Counted from the stretch's first letter, positions 53,351 to 62,782 are shown. The stretch is 64,000 nucleotides of DNA from Heliomarina sp018223035 (GCA_018223035.1 JAAEZD010000003.1:317362-381361); one strand, 5' to 3'. A program made the numbers and translations. Notes: a model not told the origin generated them from the sequence alone.

Positions 53351-54484
53351 TCAGAACTTGAAGCGGGCACCTGCGAAAAGGGCGGTCACGTCCTCGAAAC
53401 TGGTCGTGCCCGCGTCTTCCATTGCGTAACGCCGCAAAAGCAAGAATGTTTCAATGCCGTAGCGGTCGATGTCCTGAACCACGGCAACTCCGACTGAATG
53501 CGACTCGGAATTGGTGAATAGCAGATCCCGCCCGGCATAATAATCGACGGAAAGGCGTGTTTCGCCCAAGGCGAACCAGTCTTGCCGGTACCCAAGCTTG
53601 ATGTAGTCGTAAGACCCTGCCGAGCCCCGCTGCTGTGCGCCGGTGGCCAGCGTCACGCTGATACCCGAAGGTTTATGCCAGGCCGATGCCGAGGCGAGTA
53701 GCGCTTCGGATACTGCGCCGGTCGGTGTCTCGATCCGCCCATAGCCCACCGCGACCCTGGTTTCGATATCGCCAAAGGCACCGCTGTAGCGGACTGAAAA
53801 GTCGCTGTAGGTGTTGTCGTCGTTTGGATTTACGACCTCTTTGCCAAGCGCCGCACCGATGCTGAAGCCCCGATATTCGGGAGTGTCATAGCGTATCCGC
53901 AGCCGCCGCCCGCCGTCAAAGTTCCGAAACACGCCGGATACGATGATAGGGGTCAAGGCGCCGGACTGGTCGCGAAAGCTGAACCCGCCACCTGCGCCGC
54001 TGACAAAGGAATAGGCCGCAAGGCTGGTGCCGGAAAAGTCGATCTCGGCAACTCCATCTGTGGCCATGCTGCCCTGTCCGATTGCGTAATGCCCCAGCGG
54101 ACCTTGATATTTCAGCTCGAGAAACCGCAGGGTCCGCCGTCCGAAAATGGAATCCGTCGGAACGCTGGTCTGGCCGATCTGCGATGAACCTCGCGTGCCT
54201 AACGCGGTCTCAAAGGTAAAGCTGACGATACCGGTCCCGATGTCGCGCTCGCCGACAATGCCGATACGGGTGCCGGAATTTCCATTGTCCACAAGGGCCT
54301 GATCGGTTTCGAACCCGTCATCGACCGACATGAACCCGCCAGAAATCTGTCCGTAGATTGTCCAGTTTACACCGAACGGTCCGTCGAACTCATTCCACCC
54401 TTGCAACGACTGGGCGCAGGCCGGGCCATCCATTGCGAGACCCGCAAAAGCCAGAACCTTCCAGATACCGGATCGGTCGAACAT
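53351..54484 (-). CDS. Outer-membrane porin
   Basis: The 377-residue protein has a signal peptide (about 1-25, ending ACAQS) and alternating beta-strand sequence throughout, with a C-terminal Phe (RFKF) that fits an outer-membrane beta barrel. The pattern (GLYKYQGPLGHYAIGQG-type strand and loop stretches near residue 120, then FRNFDGGRRLRIRYD) resembles the rhodobacterial porin family. It permits diffusion of small solutes. It converges on folC with four bases between stops. Confidence 0.83.
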   Translation of the reverse strand: MFDRSGIWKVLAFAGLAMDGPACAQSLQGWNEFDGPFGVNWTIYGQISGGFMSVDDGFETDQALVDNGNSGTRIGIVGERDIGTGIVSFTFETALGTRGSSQIGQTSVPTDSIFGRRTLRFLELKYQGPLGHYAIGQGSMATDGVAEIDFSGTSLAAYSFVSGAGGGFSFRDQSGALTPIIVSGVFRNFDGGRRLRIRYDTPEYRGFSIGAALGKEVVNPNDDNTYSDFSVRYSGAFGDIETRVAVGYGRIETPTGAVSEALLASASAWHKPSGISVTLATGAQQRGSAGSYDYIKLGYRQDWFALGETRLSVDYYAGRDLLFTNSESHSVGVAVVQDIDRYGIETFLLLRRYAMEDAGTTSFEDVTALFAGARFKF

Positions 54485-54583
54485 ACTGCCGCCCCCTCAC
54501 GCGGGTGCCCCGCCGGACGGGGTGACAACTTTGAGTGGTGCGCCGAATATACATACCACCGCGATAAGGGTGAATACGCCGGA

Positions 54584-55642
54584 TCAGCGTGCCCAGTCTT
54601 CGGCCTGCATTTCGCGCAGTCGCGAGGCGGTTCGCTCGAATTCGAACTTTCCTTCGCCTTCGAGGTACAGCCATTCGGGCTTTGCCGCTGCCGATGCCAC
54701 CAACCGCACCCGTGCTTCGTAAAGAGCGTCGATCAGGGTTACAAAGCGCTTGGCCTCGTTGAAATTGGATCGCGACAGGGTGGGAATGTTTTCCAGCACC
54801 AGCACCCGGACCGCCTCGGCGATGGCAAGGTAATCCGCCGGTCCAAGCTGTTTGCCGCAAAGGTCGTAAAAGCTGGCCCGCGCCACGCCGTTGCGAAAGG
54901 CGGGCAGGGTGACTTCACGTTTCTGCACGATAAGGGTCAGCGGCTCCGCCGGTCCGCCTGTCAGATCCTCCCATACTGCCTGAATCGCGGCGCGGCTTTC
55001 GGCGTTGATGGGCGAGAAATATACCTGCGAGCCTTGCAGCCTGTCCTGGCGGTAATCGCGCGGGCTGGCCAGTTCCTTGACGACCATCTTGTCCTTGATG
55101 ATCTCGATGAAGGGCAGGAAGAGCTGCCGGTTCAGCCCGTTCTTGTAGAGATCGTCCGGCACCCGGTTTGATGTCGTGACGACAACGACACCCCTGTCGA
55201 AAAGCGCTTCGAACAGCCGCCCCACGATCATCGCGTCGGTGATGTCGGTGATCTGCATTTCGTCAAAGGCCAGCACGCGGGTCGATTCCACCACCTTGGC
55301 GACCACGGGTTTCAGCGCGTCCTCGGTGTTGGCCTTGCGGGCATCGTGCATCCCGGCGTGGATTTCCTGCATGAAGGCATGGAAATGCACCCGCCGCGCG
55401 GGGATGTCGTCAAGGCTTTCAACGAAAAGATCCATCAGCATGGACTTGCCGCGCCCGACGCCGCCCCAGAGGTACAACCCCTTCGGCGGTTCCGGCGCCT
55501 TGCGGAAAAGACCACGCTTGGCGGGCTGATCCAGAGCCTCCCGGATACGTTCGAATTCCTCCAGAACGCCCTCTTGTCCAGCGTCTGCCTGCAACTCGCC
55601 AGCTTTTACGCGGGCATCGTAGATTTCTTTGATGCTGCTCAT
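54584..55642 (-). CDS. zapE: ZapE (AFG1-like) AAA ATPase
   Basis: The 352-residue AAA+ protein has Walker A GGVGRGKSM (about 58-66), Walker B VLAFDEMQI and a sensor-1 TSNR, the AFG1/ZapE family pattern. ZapE modulates the division ring under low oxygen in E. coli; in mitochondria the homologue promotes protein quality control. The length is slightly short of E. coli (375) but typical of alphaproteobacteria. It is monocistronic. Confidence 0.94.
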   Translation of the reverse strand: MSSIKEIYDARVKAGELQADAGQEGVLEEFERIREALDQPAKRGLFRKAPEPPKGLYLWGGVGRGKSMLMDLFVESLDDIPARRVHFHAFMQEIHAGMHDARKANTEDALKPVVAKVVESTRVLAFDEMQITDITDAMIVGRLFEALFDRGVVVVTTSNRVPDDLYKNGLNRQLFLPFIEIIKDKMVVKELASPRDYRQDRLQGSQVYFSPINAESRAAIQAVWEDLTGGPAEPLTLIVQKREVTLPAFRNGVARASFYDLCGKQLGPADYLAIAEAVRVLVLENIPTLSRSNFNEAKRFVTLIDALYEARVRLVASAAAKPEWLYLEGEGKFEFERTASRLREMQAEDWAR

Positions 55643-55801
55643 GCCCCGCGTTTATAGGGCGCGCATGCGGTTGGAAAGAGTCAAGCGGGCCTGCGGCTTA
55701 CCGATTGATCCGTCACGGTGATGAACAATGCAACAATTTCTGAATTGATGTTCCGCGCGTCATGGCTAAAAACGGTGCTTGTCCGGCAGAAAGAACCCGC
55801 C

Positions 55802-57043
55802 ATGCCCCGATCCGCCCCTCTTTTTACGCCGGTCCTCATCACCGGCTGTCTGATCATCCTGCTTAGCTTTGCGGTCAGATCGTCTTTCGGCGTGTTCCAG
55901 ATTCCGATTGCCGAGGAATTCGGCTGGCTGCGAACTGAATTCTCGCTGGCCATCGCGATCCAGAACCTCGCCTGGGGTATAGGACAGCCGATTTTTGGCG
56001 CTATCGCGGAAAAAATCGGGGACCGCAAGGCGATCCTGATCGGCGCGCTGATCTATGCGGCCGGTATGGTTCTGTCGGCGGGATCGACCTCGCCGATCGA
56101 GCATCAGCTTTATGCATGGCTGGTCGGGTTTGGCGTAGCTGGCACCGGTTTTGGCGTGATCCTTGCAGTCGTTGGTCGCGCCGCTTCTGATGAGAATCGC
56201 TCCATGTCGCTGGCCATTGTTTCGGCGGCGGGCAGCGGTGGCCAGATCGTCGGTGCGCCCTTAGCGGAGTGGATGCTCGGGTTCCTGACCTGGCAAAGCA
56301 CCTTCCTCGTCTTTGCCGCGGTCATGGTCGCATCGATCCTGTTTTTGCCCTTCATGCGGGCACCGGTCAGCGCCGGAAAGGCCGAGCTGGAAGAGAGCAT
56401 GGGCACAGTGGTCCTGCGCGCCTTTCGCGATCCGTCTTTCGCGATGATCTTTATGGGTTTCTTTTCCTGTGGCTACCAGCTTGGCTTTGTCACCGCCCAT
56501 TTCCCTGCCTTTGTGACCGAGCTGTGCGGCCCAATCCTGCCGGGTGGAGTGCTCCATTCGGTCGGGATCACCACGACCTCGGCGCTGGGCGCGGTGTCGC
56601 TGTCGATGATCGGGGCGGCTAATGTCGCGGGGACGCTGCTCGCCGGTTGGCTGGGGCAGCGGTATTCCAAGAAATACCTGCTCGCGGCGATCTACACAGG
56701 GCGCACCATCGCGGCGGGGCTGTTCATCATGATGCCGATTACTCCAGCAAGCGTCATCGTGTTTTCGATTGTCATGGGCTCGCTCTGGCTTGCCACTGTG
56801 CCGCTGACCTCGGGTCTGGTCGCGCACATCTATGGGCTGCGCTACATGGGCACGCTTTACGGGTTCGTCTTCCTAAGCCACCAGCTTGGCAGTTTTCTCG
56901 GTGTCTGGCTTGGCGGGCGGCTTTACGACGTCTACGGCGATTACACGCTGGTCTGGTGGATCGGTGTCGGCATCGGGGCGTTCAGCGCGATCATCCACCT
57001 CCCGGTGCGGGAAAAGCCGCTGGCCCGGCCGCTGGCGGCCTGA
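55802..57043 (+). CDS. MFS transporter
   Basis: The 413-residue protein has 12 predicted membrane helices in two halves. The first half has GEKIGDRKAIL-type loop 2-3 sequence (AIAEKIGDRKA), as expected for the major facilitator superfamily; the pattern resembles monocarboxylate/oxalate-formate type members. The substrate is unknown. I start at 55802 (MPRSAPLFTP) since the frame upstream has no membrane signal; GAAAGAA is a modest ribosome site. Confidence 0.88.
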   Translation: MPRSAPLFTPVLITGCLIILLSFAVRSSFGVFQIPIAEEFGWLRTEFSLAIAIQNLAWGIGQPIFGAIAEKIGDRKAILIGALIYAAGMVLSAGSTSPIEHQLYAWLVGFGVAGTGFGVILAVVGRAASDENRSMSLAIVSAAGSGGQIVGAPLAEWMLGFLTWQSTFLVFAAVMVASILFLPFMRAPVSAGKAELEESMGTVVLRAFRDPSFAMIFMGFFSCGYQLGFVTAHFPAFVTELCGPILPGGVLHSVGITTTSALGAVSLSMIGAANVAGTLLAGWLGQRYSKKYLLAAIYTGRTIAAGLFIMMPITPASVIVFSIVMGSLWLATVPLTSGLVAHIYGLRYMGTLYGFVFLSHQLGSFLGVWLGGRLYDVYGDYTLVWWIGVGIGAFSAIIHLPVREKPLARPLAA

Positions 57044-57964
57044 TCAGGCCTGCGACGCGTTCCAGCGGTCAAGGATGTGGCGGCTGGTCATCAGGTCCAG
57101 ATGGGCACCGCCGCCGTTTTTGAACAGGGTGATGTCTTTGTCAGTGCCCCGTTCGAACCTGTCGATGCTGTAGAAATCGGCCAGAACCTGTTCGCGCTTC
57201 AGTGCTCCCTCTGCCAGCGGAATCTTGAACTCGCCGATATGATCGAGCGTGGTGTCGAAGCTGTCGGCATAGATTCGGGCACGTTGCAGCGCCATGTCGT
57301 CGGTTTCGCGCATATCCGGGCGGTAGGCGCCTATCAGGTTGAGATGCTGGCCGGGACGCAGCCATTCGCCCCGGATCACCGGGCTGGTGGCCATCGTGGC
57401 GGTGACGATGATATCGGCAGTCTCCACGGCAGACGGCAGGTCCTCGGCCACGTCGACCCCGTCAAGACTGCGGGCCAGTTCCTCGGCCTTGCTTGTTGTC
57501 CGGTTCCAGATCACTTGCCTGGCGTCAGGGAATCCGGCGCCAAAAGCCTCGCAGAGCGACCGCCCTACAGTGCCAGCGCCAACGATCAGGATGTTTTTGC
57601 TGTCGGAGCGGGCCAGTTTCATCGCGCCAAGCAGGCTGTCGCCGGCGGTTTTCCACTTGGTCACAAGGTGAAAATCGACAATCGCGTCAAGTGTGCCATC
57701 GCCATCGGCATAGAGGCTGACGCCGCCATTGACGACTGGTTTGCCCTGATCGGGATTGTCCGGGAACACGGTCGCCGATTTGACCGCGATGCCCAGGCCG
57801 TCGATCCACGCGGCGCGCGATAAGAGCGTATCCTTGCCACGGTAAAGAAATGTATCGCCGATCTCGGCCTTGGGTAGCTTGTGACCCTCCTCGAGCGCCT
57901 GCGTGAAAGAAACCCAGTCAAGCAGTGCCTCGCCCTGATCGAAGGTGATGAATGGGGTGCTCAT
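57044..57964 (-). CDS. Ornithine cyclodeaminase/mu-crystallin family protein
   Basis: The 306-residue protein has a Rossmann NAD(P) motif GAGTVGRSLCEAF in the middle (about residues 128-140) and the family pattern of substrate-binding Lys/Arg in the N-terminal dimerisation half. Members reduce imino acids or act as ornithine cyclodeaminase or alanine dehydrogenase; the substrate cannot be read here. Its start overlaps the HAD phosphatase gene by four bases, so the two are co-expressed. The ATG at 57964 is chosen because a longer frame upstream runs into the HAD gene. Confidence 0.85.
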   Translation of the reverse strand: MSTPFITFDQGEALLDWVSFTQALEEGHKLPKAEIGDTFLYRGKDTLLSRAAWIDGLGIAVKSATVFPDNPDQGKPVVNGGVSLYADGDGTLDAIVDFHLVTKWKTAGDSLLGAMKLARSDSKNILIVGAGTVGRSLCEAFGAGFPDARQVIWNRTTSKAEELARSLDGVDVAEDLPSAVETADIIVTATMATSPVIRGEWLRPGQHLNLIGAYRPDMRETDDMALQRARIYADSFDTTLDHIGEFKIPLAEGALKREQVLADFYSIDRFERGTDKDITLFKNGGGAHLDLMTSRHILDRWNASQA

Positions 57965-58581
57965 GCGGCTTCCTCCCGGCTCAGCAGACCGGTTTCGACG
58001 AGCTTGTCCGCCCAGCCCTCGGGACCGGTGAAAAGGTGGGTCTGCCAGCCGCGTGAATTGGCGACCCGGATATTGTCTTCGCGGTCGTCGGTGAATAGCA
58101 GCGCTTCGGGGGCGACGCCGCAATCCTGTTCCACCATCTCGTAGATTTGCGGTTCGGGTTTCACCGTTTTCATATGGCCGGAAATGTAGGGGCGGTCGAA
58201 TTCCAGCAGGAAGGGGTAATGCGACGCGGCAAGGTCAAAGCTCTGGATACCGAAATTCGTGAGCGAGAATACAGGAATGCCCTTGCCACGCAGGGCTTGC
58301 ATCAGGCGGACGGAATGATCGATCACCGGCGCGGCCATCTCGATCCAGCGATCGTGCCACATGCGGATTTCCGCGCGCCAGTCGGGGTTCGCCTCTGCCG
58401 TTGCATAAACGGTTTCCGTGAAATGATGGCCACGATCCACATCGTTGTTCATTTCATGCAGATCGACGGAGCCGAACAGGGCGCGGCGCCGTTCCTCACC
58501 GATTTCGCTGTCGTAGAAGCGCTCCGGTTGCCATTCGATCAGAACGTTCCCGATATCGAATATCACGGCTTCTGGTTTCAT
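57961..58581 (-). CDS. HAD-family phosphatase
   Basis: The 206-residue haloacid-dehalogenase hydrolase has motif I FDIGNVL (nucleophile Asp near residue 8), motif II SLTNFG, the motif III Lys in KPEPQIYE and motif IV FTDDREDN. The pattern is that of the YihX/HAD-IA group, which dephosphorylates sugar phosphates or similar. It overlaps the ornithine-cyclodeaminase homologue by four bases. It is preceded by an AT-rich hairpin block (58605-58645). Confidence 0.9.
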   Translation of the reverse strand: MKPEAVIFDIGNVLIEWQPERFYDSEIGEERRRALFGSVDLHEMNNDVDRGHHFTETVYATAEANPDWRAEIRMWHDRWIEMAAPVIDHSVRLMQALRGKGIPVFSLTNFGIQSFDLAASHYPFLLEFDRPYISGHMKTVKPEPQIYEMVEQDCGVAPEALLFTDDREDNIRVANSRGWQTHLFTGPEGWADKLVETGLLSREEAA

Positions 58582-58604
58582 TCCTGCCCACTCCGTAAGG
58601 CGCC

Positions 58605-58645
58605 AAAAATCTTGAAGATTTTTGACAATTTTTTTCAAAAAATTG
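58605..58645. repeat. Two adjacent AT-rich inverted repeats
   Basis: Arms AAAAATCTT (58605-58613) and AAGATTTTT (58615-58623) are followed after two bases by arms CAATTTTTT (58626-58634) and AAAAAATTG (58637-58645). They stand out in a GC-rich neighbourhood between the yaiI terminator and the HAD gene. On the minus strand the second repeat contributes the T run of the yaiI terminator. Confidence 0.6.
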
Positions 58646-58663
58646 GCCGCGTCAGGAGCGGCC
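58637..58663 (-). terminator. Rho-independent terminator of yaiI
   Basis: On the minus strand GGCCGC and GCGGCC pair around a seven-base loop that contains the yaiI stop codon, followed by AATTTTTT. The stop codon of the gene thus lies inside the terminator loop. Confidence 0.75.
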
Positions 58664-59107
58664 GGCTGCCCGGACTTCGCGTTCGAGCGCATCCAGAAAA
58701 CGGGAGCGGTCGGCCTTTGTAAAGCCTTTCCCGCTGCCGCCCGCACCCAGCGGGTTCGCGGCCCGCATATCCGCCATCAGATCGCGCATCGCCAGTTGCT
58801 GGCCGATATTCGCCTCGGTGAAGGCTTCACCATTGTGTCGCAGCACCCGGGCGCCCGCTGCGACACATTTGGCGGCCAGCGGGATATCTCCGGTCACGAC
58901 CACGTCACCCTTGCCGCAGCGCTCGGCAATCCATTTGTCGGCCTCATCCGCGCCGCTGGCGACGATGACGTTTTCCACCAGCGGATTCTGCGAAGGGCGC
59001 AGCCCGCCGTTGGAAACAACGAACATTTTCAGTTGATGGCGCGTCGCTACACGTTCCGCCTCTGCTTTGACCGGGCAGGCATCCGCATCGATGTAGAGCG
59101 CGCTCAT
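58652..59107 (-). CDS. UPF0178 (YaiI/YqxD) family protein
   Basis: The 151-residue protein starts MSALYIDADACPVK, the conserved beginning of the YaiI/YqxD family, with the DADACPV acidic/cysteine motif and the GDIPLAAKCV stretch. The fold is PIN-like, so a nuclease function has been proposed but is unproven. It is followed by a terminator whose loop includes its stop codon. A five-base gap separates it from fghA. Confidence 0.9.
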   Translation of the reverse strand: MSALYIDADACPVKAEAERVATRHQLKMFVVSNGGLRPSQNPLVENVIVASGADEADKWIAERCGKGDVVVTGDIPLAAKCVAAGARVLRHNGEAFTEANIGQQLAMRDLMADMRAANPLGAGGSGKGFTKADRSRFLDALEREVRAAGRS

Positions 59108-59112
59108 CGTGT

Positions 59113-59943
59113 TCAGGCCCAGAGCGCGTTGGCGTGAAAGGTCACGTGGTCTTCCATGAAGGTCGAAACGAAAAAGTAGCTGTGATCATAGCCCGGCTGC
59201 AGGCGCAGGATGATCTGCTGGCGTCGCTTGGCTGCTGCAGCGGCAAGGGTTTCGGGACGCAGCAGGTCGATGAACTGGTCATTCGCGCCCTGATCGATGA
59301 GAACCGGGCCGTCAAAGCCTTTTTCCGCCATCAGCAGGGAGGCGTCATGCGCTTCCCATGCGGCCTCGTCGTCCCCCAGGTAAGCCGAGAGCTGCTTGCG
59401 CCCCCAGTCGGCGCCCGTGGGGTTCGAGATCGGGGCAAAGGCGGACACGGATTTGTAGCGATCCGGATAGGTCATCGCGAGGGTCAACGCCCCGTGCCCG
59501 CCCATGGAATGGCCAGTGATAGACTGACGCTCGGGGTCGATGGAAAAGTTCCGCTCGAGCAGGGTCGGCAGTTCTTCCGCCACATAGTCCCACATCCGGT
59601 AATGCGGCGCCCAGGGGTCACGCGTGGCGTTCACGTAGAAACCGGCGCCCTTGCCCAGATCGTAGGCGTCGTCATCTGCCACGTCATCGCCCCGTGGCGA
59701 GGTGTCGGGAAAGACCAGACCGATACCCTGTTCCGCCGCCCAAGCCTGAGCACCGGCCTTGGTCATGGCGTTTTCATGGGTGCAGGTCAGCCCGGAGAGG
59801 TACCAGATCAGCGGCACGGGGCCGTCCCGCGCTTCTTCGGGAAGGAATAGGCCGAAGGTCATGTCGCAGGCGCAACTGGTCGAGCGATGGGTGTAGACGC
59901 CCTGAACGCCTCCGAAACAGGTATTTTCCGAAACTGTTTCCAT
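59113..59943 (-). CDS. fghA: S-formylglutathione hydrolase
   Basis: Hydrolyses S-formylglutathione to formate and glutathione in the glutathione-dependent formaldehyde detoxification pathway. The 276-residue esterase has the nucleophile elbow GHSMGGHG and the catalytic Asp and His in DQGAND and YDHSYFF. The partner formaldehyde dehydrogenase gene begins within the window end, 4 kb away on the same strand. AGGAGAAG precedes the ATG. Confidence 0.95.
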   Translation of the reverse strand: METVSENTCFGGVQGVYTHRSTSCACDMTFGLFLPEEARDGPVPLIWYLSGLTCTHENAMTKAGAQAWAAEQGIGLVFPDTSPRGDDVADDDAYDLGKGAGFYVNATRDPWAPHYRMWDYVAEELPTLLERNFSIDPERQSITGHSMGGHGALTLAMTYPDRYKSVSAFAPISNPTGADWGRKQLSAYLGDDEAAWEAHDASLLMAEKGFDGPVLIDQGANDQFIDLLRPETLAAAAAKRRQQIILRLQPGYDHSYFFVSTFMEDHVTFHANALWA

Positions 59944-60044
59944 TTGTCTTCTCCTGATTGGACGTCACCGCATCGCTAGCTGGCCTTGGCGCGGGGGTAA
60001 AGGGCGGGAGCCTCCGGCGGGGATATTTTAAAACCCAAAGAAGA

Positions 60045-60971
60045 TCAGCCTTGTACCCACGAAATGACCAGCGGCACACTGAGTATGCTGAGGGCCGTGG
60101 AGAACAGGATTGCAGCAGAGACCCTATGTGGGGCGATTCCATAGTGCTGGGCGAGCATGAAGACATTGCCGGCGACCGGCAGTGCCGCAGCCGAGATGAC
60201 CGTCGTTGCCGAGAACCTGTCGATGGGAAACAGCAGCAGGACGCCGATGCCGACGAAGAGCGGGTGCAGCACAAGCTTGCAGCAAGTGAGCCATGCGGCG
60301 ATCCGGATACGCTCGGCTGATTTTCCGGCCAGCGAGGCGCCGATGGCGAAGAGCGCGCCGGGAGTCGCGGCGCCGCCGAGGATATTCAGAAAATCGTTGA
60401 AAGGCAGCGGGATCGGCATCTTGAGCGCGGACCAGATCAGACCTGCCGAGATCGACAGGATCATAGGGTTGCGCAGCAGTCCCATGCCAATCGTCTTGAG
60501 GATGGCAGGGCTCATCCGGCGATCACGTGCGCTGTGGATGATGATGACGATCAGGCTGGAAAACACGATCAGGTCGGTTGCGAGAACCAGCACCAATGGA
60601 CCGATGGCTTCCTCGCCGAAGAGCATCACGAACATGGGCAGGCCCAGAAAGCCAGTGTTGCCGATCACGGCACATTGCGCCTCGATTGCGGCGGTCTGGA
60701 CGTCGACCTTTCGTAGCAGGGCAACGGTGGTCGCGATGGCGTAAACCACCGCGCAGCCAAAGAGATAGCCCGCGATCAGGCGGCCGTCGAAGACCTCGGC
60801 GAAATCGAGATTGGCGGCAAAACGGAAGAGCATCGCAGAGAGTGCGAAGTAAAAGACGAAACGGGTGATATAGGCAGTCGCGTCGGCGCTGAAAAACTGG
60901 ATGCGCGCCGCCCAGAAGCCAAGGCCGATGATTGCGAAGAACGGCAGGGTACGCAGGAATATTTCAACCAT
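60045..60971 (-). CDS. AEC-family transporter
   Basis: The 308-residue membrane protein has about ten helices arranged as two five-helix halves, the auxin-efflux-carrier (AEC) architecture; the pattern FFAIIGLGFWAAR at the N-terminus is typical. Members carry malonate, malate or auxin; the substrate is not known. It is monocistronic. Confidence 0.88.
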   Translation of the reverse strand: MVEIFLRTLPFFAIIGLGFWAARIQFFSADATAYITRFVFYFALSAMLFRFAANLDFAEVFDGRLIAGYLFGCAVVYAIATTVALLRKVDVQTAAIEAQCAVIGNTGFLGLPMFVMLFGEEAIGPLVLVLATDLIVFSSLIVIIIHSARDRRMSPAILKTIGMGLLRNPMILSISAGLIWSALKMPIPLPFNDFLNILGGAATPGALFAIGASLAGKSAERIRIAAWLTCCKLVLHPLFVGIGVLLLFPIDRFSATTVISAAALPVAGNVFMLAQHYGIAPHRVSAAILFSTALSILSVPLVISWVQG

Positions 60972-61053
60972 GAAGACGGCTTAGCGGCATGGCCCGCGTG
61001 CTGCAAGCGGTCATGCGTGGCGCGACGCCTGAGGCTGGAGCGGGAGGCGAATT

Positions 61054-62028
61054 CTACCCGCTGCCGATCAGGATTCCGGCAGCCAGCACCAGAGCCCCGC
61101 CAAGCACCACCTGAAAGGCCGCCCGGAAGAAGGGGGTTTCCATGTACCGGTTCTGGATCCATGCGATGGCCCAGAGTTCGACAAAGACCACGGCAAAGGC
61201 GATCAGGGTGGCCGTCCAGAAATGCGGGATCAGGTAGGGCAGGGCATGGCCGAGCCCGCCGAATGTCGTCATGATTCCCGAGGCAATGCCGCGTTTCATT
61301 GGAGAGCCCCGCCCGGACAGTTCGCCATCGTCCGAGGCTGCTTCCGTGAAACCCATGGAAATGCCTGCCCCAACCGACGCTGCCACGCCGACGAGGAAAG
61401 TGGTCCAGGGATCCTGGGTGGCAAAGGCGGTGGCAAAGATCGGGGCGAGGGTCGAAACCGAACCGTCCATCAGCCCGGCAAGACCCGGCTGAACCCAGGT
61501 CAACAGGAACTGTCGGTGGGCGGTGGCATCTTCCTCGGACCGCGCGTCGCCGTTGAGGTGCTCCTCGGCTAGATCGGCGGCGATGGTCTGGTGGCCGGCT
61601 TCGGCGGCGGCGAGATCGCCCAGCAGCTTGCGGGTGCTGGCGTCGCTCACATGGCGCATGGCATTGAGGTAGAACTGCTCGGCTTCGTGTTCCATGGCAT
61701 CGGCCTCGGCACGGATACGGTCGATCCCGAGGTTCTCGACTAGCCAGACCGGTCGCCGGTTGTAGTACCCGGCCACGTGTTCACGGCGGATCAGGGGCAC
61801 GGTCGGTCCGAAACGGCTCTGGTGCAGGTCCAGCAGGCGGGCGCGATGATTGTCTTCTTCAGCGGCCATGCCGTCAAAAACAGCCGCGCTCGCCGGATAA
61901 TCGGCGCGCAGCGACTCGGCGTAGCCACGATAGATGCGGGCGTCGTCTTCTTCCGAGGAAATCGCAAGCGCGATGATTTCCTGTTCGGTCAAGTCCTTGA
62001 ATCTCTTGCGTTGCGTCAGGAATCGCAT
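61054..62028 (-). CDS. mbfA: MbfA, ferritin-like membrane iron exporter
   Basis: The 324-residue protein joins an N-terminal ferritin-like four-helix domain (about 1-165) to a C-terminal VIT1/CCC1-type membrane domain (about 185-324, LSTLAPIFATAF-type helix starts and GFTEAASDDGEL). The ferritin part has Glu/His iron ligands in AAEEDNHR, DAMEHEAEQ and AAEAGHQT. MbfA exports iron in Agrobacterium and Bradyrhizobium and protects against iron and peroxide stress. Its control region carries a perfect Irr-type operator, 17 bases upstream of the start codon. Confidence 0.93.
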   Translation of the reverse strand: MRFLTQRKRFKDLTEQEIIALAISSEEDDARIYRGYAESLRADYPASAAVFDGMAAEEDNHRARLLDLHQSRFGPTVPLIRREHVAGYYNRRPVWLVENLGIDRIRAEADAMEHEAEQFYLNAMRHVSDASTRKLLGDLAAAEAGHQTIAADLAEEHLNGDARSEEDATAHRQFLLTWVQPGLAGLMDGSVSTLAPIFATAFATQDPWTTFLVGVAASVGAGISMGFTEAASDDGELSGRGSPMKRGIASGIMTTFGGLGHALPYLIPHFWTATLIAFAVVFVELWAIAWIQNRYMETPFFRAAFQVVLGGALVLAAGILIGSG

Positions 62029-62044
62029 CTTGTTACCCAGTGAA

Positions 62045-62059
62045 TTAGAATGGTTCTAA
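62045..62059. promoter_or_regulatory. Irr box (iron control element) of mbfA
   Basis: TTAGAA (62045-62050), TGG, TTCTAA (62054-62059) is a perfect inverted repeat matching the ICE motif bound by the iron-response regulator Irr of alphaproteobacteria. Located 17 bases before the mbfA start, it would repress mbfA under low iron, as in Rhizobiales. Confidence 0.8.
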
Positions 62060-62161
62060 ATATGGCTTGTTCGAAAGGAATTGCAAGCTGCGAACGACAG
62101 GAGTTGTTGGAAGTGAACCAATCAGTTTACACTTGCATATTCCCCACGCCGAAAGCCCGCT

Positions 62162-62782
62162 ATGACCCATTCCGCCGATATCGTTCGCACCGGTCGAAAA
62201 TTCGAACAGGTCCTTGAGGGCGCGCGCGAGATCTTTATGGCCGAAGGATTCGAAGGGGCCAGTGTGGATGAGATCGCCAAGGCGGCGGGGGTTTCGAAAG
62301 CAACCCTTTACAGCTATTTCCCGGACAAGCGGTTGCTTTTCGTCGAGGTGGTGCGGGCGCAATGTGACCGCATGGCGGACCGGGCCATCGAGCTGATCTC
62401 GGAATGCGCTCCGCCCCGGCAGATACTGACCGTTGCCGCCGGTCACATCGTGCGATTTCTTTTGTCGGATTTCGCGCAGCGAATTTTTCGGATCTGCGTG
62501 GCCGAACGCGACAGGTTCCCGGAACTGGGGCAGTCTTTTTATGCCAACGGGCCGCAGATGGGAAAGGCCCGGCTCGCCGAATACCTGAGTGACGCCGTGA
62601 CGCGCGGCGAATTACGGATCGAGGACATCGAGCTTGCTGCCGAGCAGTTTCAGGAGCTGTGCAAGACGCGGCTCTGGCTGCGGGCCGCTTTCGGAATTCA
62701 GGAGGTTTTCAGCGAGGCCGAAATCGATTATGTGATCGATAACGCGGTGGAAACCTTCATGGCGCGCTACGGGGCGAAATAG
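62162..62782 (+). CDS. TetR/AcrR-family transcriptional regulator
   Basis: The 206-residue protein has an N-terminal TetR DNA-binding domain (about 12-60; VDEIAKAAGVSKATLYSYFPDK is the helix-turn-helix region, split here between helices). A variable helical ligand-binding domain follows. It is divergent from mbfA, so part of the 130-base region between them is likely its own operator. The target and ligand are unknown. Confidence 0.92.
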   Translation: MTHSADIVRTGRKFEQVLEGAREIFMAEGFEGASVDEIAKAAGVSKATLYSYFPDKRLLFVEVVRAQCDRMADRAIELISECAPPRQILTVAAGHIVRFLLSDFAQRIFRICVAERDRFPELGQSFYANGPQMGKARLAEYLSDAVTRGELRIEDIELAAEQFQELCKTRLWLRAAFGIQEVFSEAEIDYVIDNAVETFMARYGAK

